DNA of 12,992 nt from Euperipatoides rowelli (taxonomy: Eukaryota; Onychophora; Udeonychophora; Euonychophora; Peripatopsidae): NCBI GenBank assembly GCA_003024985.2, contig PXIH01S0006792.1; one strand, written 5' to 3'. The translations under genes and the position numbers were made by a program. Every line of letters begins with the position of its first letter. Within the stretch, counting starts at the first letter, position 1. This document shows, one piece after another, positions 8,405 to 12,992 of the stretch. The notes below the pieces were generated by a model. It made no database searches, had not been told where the DNA came from, and saw nothing but the letters and a program-made list of their open reading frames with translations.

Positions 8405-8503
8405 AACGTGAAAGCAGTGTCGAACCTGTGAAGGTCGGCTGGTCGGCGATTGCCGATGAGGACCCCCAGCTCCCCTCCACCACCACCCCCCCCCCTTTTT
8501 TTT
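8405..8503. other. G+C-rich patch with hairpin and C10-T8 tract
   Basis: The patch is clearly richer in G+C than its surroundings. It holds the small hairpin TCGGCGATTGCCGA near 8443-8456 and a polypyrimidine tract ending in C10 (8486-8495) and T8 (8496-8503). The minus strand is open through it for about 78 codons, but the translation starts with a polyglycine run made by the homopolymer and ends in an A+T-driven hydrophobic tail. It is more likely a repeat fragment than an exon. Confidence 0.4.
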
Positions 8504-9168
8504 AGTGTTTTTATCTAGAGACAGCACAAAATTCAAAAGTAAACTATTTATACTTCTCTACAAACTTTTGTATTTTTTTCCATTCTCAATGTAAAAATAA
8601 TTATATTTCTTAAAATGATTTTAATTGTTTTAATAAATAAAAACGTTTGGCATTTAAACTAATGAGAATAAAGAGAGGGCGTGTGATATTGCTATTGATA
8701 TACTGTAGTATTAACGTGTGGTACACTTTAGATTAGGATATACATATCATTGTTAAAAATGATTTGATTTTTCAAACAGCAAGTTATAATTAATGACGGG
8801 AAGAGTTCAGTTTTGTGTTTCAAAATGGCCACCAATGCCAGACGTAAATTATCGATATTACCAATGTTGATTACAGTGCATATATTCGAATGACTCCGAA
8901 ATTAAGGAGTAGCCACATTCACATCGCATCTGACATCCATACATTGTTTTATTTTAGTACCGGGTAATTTAAAATGGCTGATTTTTTGTGCTGGGACCAT
9001 TATTAGAGTTTAGTTTTGTAATTTGATTAAATTTTTAAATAAGGATTTATTTATTTTGGAGATAGGGTTAGTATAATATTAAGGTTAGGATGGTAATAAA
9101 TTCTGTTAAAAGTCATATATATTCTCCTAACTAACTATACTAAAAGGGTTGTTGCGCTTCTGAATTAT

Positions 9169-9271
9169 CCTAGGCTTGGGACTTAGTGTATGCTATTTCA
9201 CACAAAGTATATTTCACATTTAAATTAGCCTAGGGTTGTAGCATAGTGTATTTCACACGTAGTTGGAGTTA
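9169..9271 (+). repeat. Short direct repeat inside the composite element
   Basis: CCTAGGCTTGGGACTTAGTGTA (from about 9169) and CCTAGGGTTGTAGCATAGTGTA (from about 9229) start two copies of a unit of about 60 bp that also shares TATTTCACAC. TTAGGGTT-like words lie nearby (about 9065-9090 and 9268-9277), but too few to be called telomeric. Confidence 0.6.
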
Positions 9272-9278
9272 GGGTTCA

Positions 9279-9291
9279 GGGGGGGGGGGGG
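9279..9291. repeat. Homopolymer run of 13 G
   Basis: G13 forms the left edge of the 9286-9567 hairpin. The opposite edge has only TTTCCC, so the run has probably expanded on one side. Its length is likely unreliable. Confidence 0.9.
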
Positions 9292-9567
9292 ACATTCCAC
9301 TTTACGCGGCCACCAGATGGCCACCACAATTAGTGACCGAATGCAGCAAGGCTGAAGGGATTAGCTAAAATATGTTTTTATATGTGCTAAAATATATTTT
9401 ATCTAACCCCTTCATCCTTGATGAAAAAGGGATAGCTAATATACTGTATGTTTTATATAAGCTAAAATATATTTTAGCTAATCCCTTCGTCCTTTCTGCA
9501 TTCGATCAGTACTTTGTTCAGTAGTTTTGGCAGTCATCTGGATGGCACGTAAACCGGAATGTTTCCC
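9286..9567. mobile_element. Nested palindromic foldback (palindromes within a palindrome)
   Basis: The outer arms pair ACATTCC...TTTACG near 9292-9306 with CGTAAA...GGAATGT near 9548-9562. They continue inward through GAATGCAG.AAGG with AAGGGATTAGCTAAAATAT (9339-9373), matching its complement at 9469-9503. Within, 9355-9412 and 9427-9487 are each palindromes, with AAGGGAT(T)AGCTAA at one end and TTA(G/T)CTAA.CCCTT at the other. Between them sits a tight hairpin, TTCATC-CTT-GATGAA (9411-9425). The AAGGGATTAGCTAAAATAT word thus occurs four times in alternating orientation. No protein is encoded. It may be an element inserted into, or an integral part of, the surrounding 1.1-kb element. Confidence 0.8.
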
Positions 9568-9577
9568 TTTTTTTTAA

Positions 9578-9831
9578 TCATATCAGATGTAAATTACCGA
9601 TAATTAATAAATAGATTCATTCTTAATTTTAAAATATTGAATGGTAATTGATAAGTTTATTTTCAATAATATTTCCATCGTTTGAAATTAGGAATGTGTG
9701 TTTTCTATTAATACATACATTCCTAATTTCAAAGTATTGATTTGTTATTGAAAATAAATTTATCAATAACTATTCAATATGTTAAAATTAAGGAGGAATC
9801 TATTTATCGGTAATTTATGTCTGGTATGGTG
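9578..9831. repeat. Long inverted repeat (stem about 118 bp, loop about 13 nt)
   Basis: The left arm (9578-9700) and right arm (9713-9831) are reverse complements with only scattered differences. Aligned words include AAATTACCGATA, CTTAATTTTAA.ATATTGAA, AA.TTTATTTTCAATAA and TTGAAATTAGGAATGT. The outer end of the right arm runs into the right TIR of the 1,078-bp element, and the same CCAGAYRTAAATTAYCGATA word is present in the left TIR (about 8840-8860). If transcribed this would make a long near-perfect double-stranded RNA. Confidence 0.88.
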
Positions 9832-9883
9832 GCCATTTTGAAAATGGCGGCAGAACACAAAACTGAACGCTTCCCTTAATGAC

Positions 9884-11011
9884 AAAACTAACGGTTTAAA
9901 GCCAATGCCAATCTTTAAAATTATTATTTCCTGTCAAGAATTTTCAGTAAAATTTTGAAAATTATAAATTTCTACATTTGTTGAGATCAAACAAGTCAGA
10001 CTTTTAGAGTTGCTATCATGATCAACCTGATCATATAATCAATCACTTTTTTTGTATAAGCAGTTAGGCTTAAACATTAAAAAATTGCAAAAGCATTTAC
10101 AAAACGGAGAACAATCTTTAAAATATCCTGGACTTTAAAAGAAAGTTAATAAAACTATAGGCTGATGTGGCATTGAGAGCTGAAATAAAATGCAGTAAAC
10201 GAAAATTAAGTCTATAAAATAAAAATAAATAATTTCATTATTATAAAAATTTGAAAATATTTTTCCTAATCAATACAATATTTTGTATGTTATTTTAAAT
10301 TTCAGCATTTTTTAAGTATCAGAAGAATTAATTTTAATCAAAAGGCAGAGGTCCATGTACATGGATCGCCAAAGGCTTTAAAAGCTTTAAAAAATTAACA
10401 GCTTCTAAGGGCTCCATCCCCTGGACGCCATTGTAGAAAAAGGGGGATTAAAGCTAGTAGTGGGATAAAAAAATTAGGGAACCGAAAGGATTCTCATTTC
10501 TCACGGCCAGAATTCAAAGAAATCCCCCTCCCCCAGGATTATTTTAACCCTTTAACTACGGGTTAATGTGAGTGTAAACCTTGACTGTGTCAAATCAGGA
10601 CTGTAGTCATAAAAAATGGGCAGGTATACTGTAAATACTTGGGGGGAGGGAGGGGCTGGCAGGTAGACTCTCAGCAGGGCCTGGGGTAAAGTCCCCTATA
10701 AATTTTTTTTAAAAGAAAATTGTATTTGGTGGTCTGTGATTGAAAAATTTGCATTAGTCAACAGCCTATTGACAGGTCACTAATAACTAAATAAATATTG
10801 AATTTAAAATAGAATAAACAACTTTAAATTGAACTGAATAATTTATACAAGCATGTTTAAATGTTTAAGTAGGCCTATATTTTATTATTAATAATGGTAA
10901 AAAAAAAAGATACAACATTGAATACAATAATAAATTCAGAAATGAGCAAAAATATTCGTCTCTGTGCTGTAGTTAATGTCATTATAAGATGTTTATTTTA
11001 AATTATTTTAA
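9884..11011. other. Gene-free stretch with palindromes and G-rich patches
   Basis: TCCATGTACATGGA (10352-10365) is a perfect 14-bp palindrome. From about 10400 to 10530 the sequence is less A+T-rich and has CTCCATCCCCTGGACGCC and CCCCCTCCCCCAGG patches, probably decayed transposon DNA. Two plus-strand frames are open for about 30 codons there, within chance. A GGGGGGAGGGAGGGGCTGG tract (10641-10659) could form a quadruplex. GGGG-TAAAGT-CCCC (10683-10696 region) is a small hairpin. TAGGCCTATA occurs at about 10871. Confidence 0.55.
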
Positions 11012-11350
11012 ACTAGCTGAAGTACCCGCCGTTGCCTAGCATTTTAAGGGTTAATTTAGATTTTAAATTTTTTTTAGTTCCCTCGGCCGTGTTTTAATAT
11101 GCCTGTCTGTAAAATTTCACGATCTACGCTTGTAAACTGTCAATTTGTGTAGAAACTACCCGGCGTGGCCGGCATTATAACGGTTTTTAATTAATTAAAA
11201 ATTAACCGTAATTAACTTAGATTTCAAATTTTTTTAGTTGCCTCGGCCGTTATTTAATACACCCTTCTGTAAAATTTCACGATCCTGGCTTGTAAACTGT
11301 CGATTTGTATAGAAGGACAGAAGGACAAATTTTCTCTTTTATATAAGAGG
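11012..11350 (+). repeat. Retroposon-like repeat (ACTAGCTG...CCCGGCG type) with internal tandem copy
   Basis: It starts ACTAGCTGAAGTACCCGCCG and contains two copies of one unit: 11023-11156 and 11157-11350. Shared words are TACCCG.CGT, TTTAGTT.CCTCGGCCGT, CTGTAAAATTTCACGATC, CTTGTAAACTGTC and ATTTGT.TAGAA. The second copy has an extra palindromic A+T stretch (ACGGTT...AACCGT near 11180-11209) and ends AGAAGGACA then TTTTATATAAGAG. ACTAGCTG/CCCGGCGTTGCC repeats ending in TATATA-rich tails are widespread in invertebrate genomes and are generally non-LTR-derived. That classification is from general knowledge. No reverse transcriptase is present. Confidence 0.65.
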
Positions 11351-11854
11351 TTGCTTCAAAATGTCAAGTAATTTCCAATCAGCTTCTGACATGCTGTATT
11401 TCTGTAAAAAATTCAATCAAAAAGCTAAGCTTGCAAATGAAGAACTAGAAAAGTTTTTAAATTATCAAAATAATTAATTTTCTGTATCTTAATTAATAGG
11501 CACAAAGGTGGCAAACTTGAAAGTACCATAATTAAAATTTTGCTTATTTTCAAAAAAGAGGCCTGTGACATCTACACAGAATGTGGAAATTAGGAAACAA
11601 TTATAAACGGTTTCAACTTTAAAGTCTGATAGAAATAGTAAATAAGGATATCAATGTTGATGTTGGGAAATTGGGCTTTATTTTAATTTGATAAACATTA
11701 TTATGCATGCTAAGTGGACGAGGAAAAGCAAATTGTTTAAAAATGAGTTTAATGGAAATTTGTTTTTTTAAACTTAAAGCTTGAAATTCTTTGTAGATAT
11801 ATCAGCATAACAAATAATAGTATGTTCAATTATGTCATAATTCAGTTAGTTTAT
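11351..11854. other. A+T-rich stretch with one short open frame
   Basis: A 38-codon plus-strand frame with an ATG lies at 11361-11477. Its predicted peptide is charged and helix-prone at its end (NEELEKFLNYQNN). The frame is open back to 11313, inside the upstream repeat. Its length is within chance expectation, so it is not called a gene. Nothing else is supported here. Confidence 0.5.
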
Positions 11855-12065
11855 GCAAATAATAATAAGCAGTAGGTATACGGTGTATATCCATCAAAAT
11901 TCATTCAGTATATGCAAATAATAAACAATAAGCAGTCGGTACACGGCATATACCCAGGTACATCCTTTACTGCAGCCCTGCAAATTAAAGCAAATAATAA
12001 ACAATAAGCAGTCGGTACACGACATATACCCAGGTACATCCTTTACTGCAGCCCTGCAAATTAAG
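11855..12065 (+). repeat. 76-bp tandem repeat (two near-identical copies and one diverged)
   Basis: Copies at 11914-11989 and 11990-12065 are 76 bp each and differ at essentially one position in the body (CACGGCATA versus CACGACATA), so the duplication is recent. A diverged, shorter unit at 11855-11913 shares GCAAATAATAATAAGCAGT and GGTATACGG. Units 1 and 2 start within the octamer ATGCAAAT (11853-11860 and 11912-11919), a POU-factor-type site; the third reads AAGCAAAT. CAGCCCTGCAAATTAA ends each of the recent copies. Confidence 0.9.
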
Positions 12066-12672
12066 TAGACCTATACAATTTTAAAAAATGTTTACTCGTG
12101 CATTAGAGATAATTTATTTATGATGCTTTTATAAACTTTTACTTTTAATATAAACAAACTTTACCACTCAAGAGAATCGTAAGTTAGCTAGCCTAAGGCA
12201 TTTTTTTATAGCGCTGCAATGTGATGGTTTTGATTGGTTTAAGTTGAAAGTCAAAGTTTAGGTACAAATATAATTTTTCCTATTTTTAAGTTAAAACCCA
12301 AAGTTAGTTCTTGACATTGCCATAACTTATCATTATGAACCAGCCATTAAGTCTGATAATTTTTTTTTAGATATTGCTCCCACAAATTCCACCTTTCTGA
12401 AAGTTTGGATATATACTACTTAATTATGAGGAAATTGTGAGTTTTGTGGTGTTTTTAGATAAGACTACACTGATTCACTGTATCTGAAATTCAATTTACG
12501 ATTCTTCAATATCTCACAATGTACATTCATTTAAAGAAAATCTTCTAACTCCAAGTTAATAAGATGTGTCATAACTATGAGTTATGTATGATTTCATATT
12601 GTTATTTAGTTTACCATACCATTTTTAAGGTGATCTTTATATCAGCAAATATTATATATTAATGTAAGTAGA
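12066..12672. other. A+T-rich stretch without features
   Basis: No reading frame, repeat or structure of note was found between the 76-bp array and the motif cluster at the right end. Confidence 0.55.
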
Positions 12673-12724
12673 TATAAAAGCCAAAGCTGGGGACCAATCA
12701 GATTGCAGCATTTAGTCATGTGAC
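12673..12724 (+). promoter_or_regulatory. Putative distal promoter motifs: TATA-like, CCAAT box, E-box
   Basis: TATAAAAG (12673-12680) matches the TATA consensus. ACCAATCAG (12693-12701) is an exact NF-Y-type CCAAT box. GTCATGTGAC (12715-12724) is an E-box with the flanks preferred by MiT/TFE and USF factors. Three good matches in 52 bases of A+T-rich DNA are suggestive, but no transcription start can be seen. Confidence 0.3.
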
Positions 12725-12775
12725 ACACTTCCTATTATGTTATAAATGAACCCTTATGTGCTACTAATGTTGCCG

Positions 12776-12897
12776 AATCTAGGCCACAAAGGAGATCACA
12801 CTGGTCCACAAAGAAACCACAAGAGATCAGAAAGAGAGTACGGTAGTTAATTACTTGACTCTAAGCCACAAAGATACCACACGGGCCCATAAAGAAA
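12776..12897 (+). repeat. Imperfect direct repeat of about 41 bp
   Basis: Copy 1 (12776-12816) and copy 2 (12858-12897) share ATCTA/CTCTA, GCCACAAAG, CACAC.GG.CC and AAAGAAA, about three quarters identity, 82 bases apart. They lie between the two groups of promoter-like motifs. Confidence 0.6.
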
Positions 12898-12963
12898 GCT
12901 GCTAATTACTCAAACCACATTATACTCTCCCCCAAGTAGATAATAAACGTCGTTTCTGGGACA

Positions 12964-12992
12964 GTGACGTCATCCAAGATGGCTGACCGGAA
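12964..12992 (+). promoter_or_regulatory. CRE, YY1-like and ETS-like motif block over a possible start codon
   Basis: TGACGTCA (12965-12972) is a perfect CRE. CCAAGATGGCTG (12974-12985) matches the YY1 core AAGATGGC. ACCGGAA (12986-12992) is an ETS core. The three abut. The ATG at 12979-12981 is in strong context (A at -3, G at +4) and would start Met-Ala-Asp-Arg, running out of the window. YY1 sites overlapping a start codon are known in animal housekeeping genes. Similar AARATGGC words occur at transposon ends in this window (for example 8822 and 9831), so a repeat terminus is a real alternative. Confidence 0.35.

Larger units (their letters stand above)
8790..9883. mobile_element. Composite TIR element, 1,078 bp, with exact 8-bp target duplications
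   Basis: TTAATGAC stands at both edges (8790-8797 and 9876-9883). Between them the ends are inverted: the left starts GGGAAGAGTTCAGTTTTGTG and the right, on the opposite strand, GGGAAGCGTTCAGTTTTGTG. The similarity continues through CAAAATGGCCACC, CCAGAC and TAAATTA.CGATA (left arm to about 8860), with about 14 extra bases in the right arm. The element holds no transposase. Its right half carries two successive long hairpins (9286-9567 and 9578-9831). An 8-bp duplication is shared by hAT, P and Merlin-type elements, and the GGG terminus does not match the usual hAT CA(G) start, so the superfamily is left open. Confidence 0.8.

Noticed and set aside
8405-8480. Minus-strand open frame through the G+C-rich patch
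   Set aside because: About 78 codons are open, but the start is a homopolymer-made glycine run and the end an A+T-made hydrophobic tail. No convincing donor links it to the frame at 7523-7981.
9060-9280. TTAGGG-like words as an interstitial telomere
   Set aside because: Only isolated copies occur, not a tandem run.

Overview
The window reads as intergenic or intronic DNA from an animal. It is very A+T-rich (roughly 70 % by eye), packed with short non-autonomous transposons, foldback structures, minisatellites, homopolymer runs and (ATT)n patches. There is no rRNA, tRNA, operon, CRISPR array or long reading frame. The repeat style (hAT-type MITEs, long foldback elements, an ACTAGCTG...CCCGGCG retroposon-like repeat, scattered TAGGCCTA words) suggests an aquatic invertebrate, perhaps a mollusc. 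That is an impression, not a demonstrated assignment.

Layout. 1-195: a 40-bp satellite running off the left edge. 392-580: a minus-strand open frame that may be an exon. 721-744: a run of 24 C. 1588-1740: copy A of a dispersed repeat rich in TCAGAG...CTCTGA words. 2615-2880: a 136-bp tandem duplication with a CTCF-like site. 3296-3630: a complete hAT-type MITE with 8-bp target duplications. 3672-3854: a possible decayed transposase fragment. 5838-6198: a foldback element that abuts a second TIR-bounded unit (6198-6937), which contains copy B of the dispersed repeat. 7150-7206: a second copy of the core of the foldback element. 7381-7981, minus strand: an ATG-less, cysteine-rich reading frame with a good splice acceptor, one internal stop and tandem poly(A) signals. 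It is the best candidate for a real or recently lost 3' exon. 8790-9883: an element of 1,078 bp with imperfect TIRs and exact 8-bp target duplications, holding two long hairpins, one of them built of palindromes inside a palindrome. 11012-11350: a retroposon-like repeat with an internal tandem duplication. 11855-12065: a 76-bp tandem array. 12673-12992: a cluster of promoter-type motifs ending in a CRE, YY1 and ETS-like block around an ATG in good context, possibly the 5' edge of a gene continuing to the right.

None of the longest ATG-initiated frames (103-288 +, 5024-5254 -, 6667-6924 +, 7066-7296 -) looks coding. Two lie inside repeats and all have low-complexity or repeat-derived translations. 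The window is best understood as a record of layered transposon insertion and tandem duplication, with possible gene edges on the minus strand near 7.5-8 kb and 0.4-0.6 kb, and on the plus strand at the right end.
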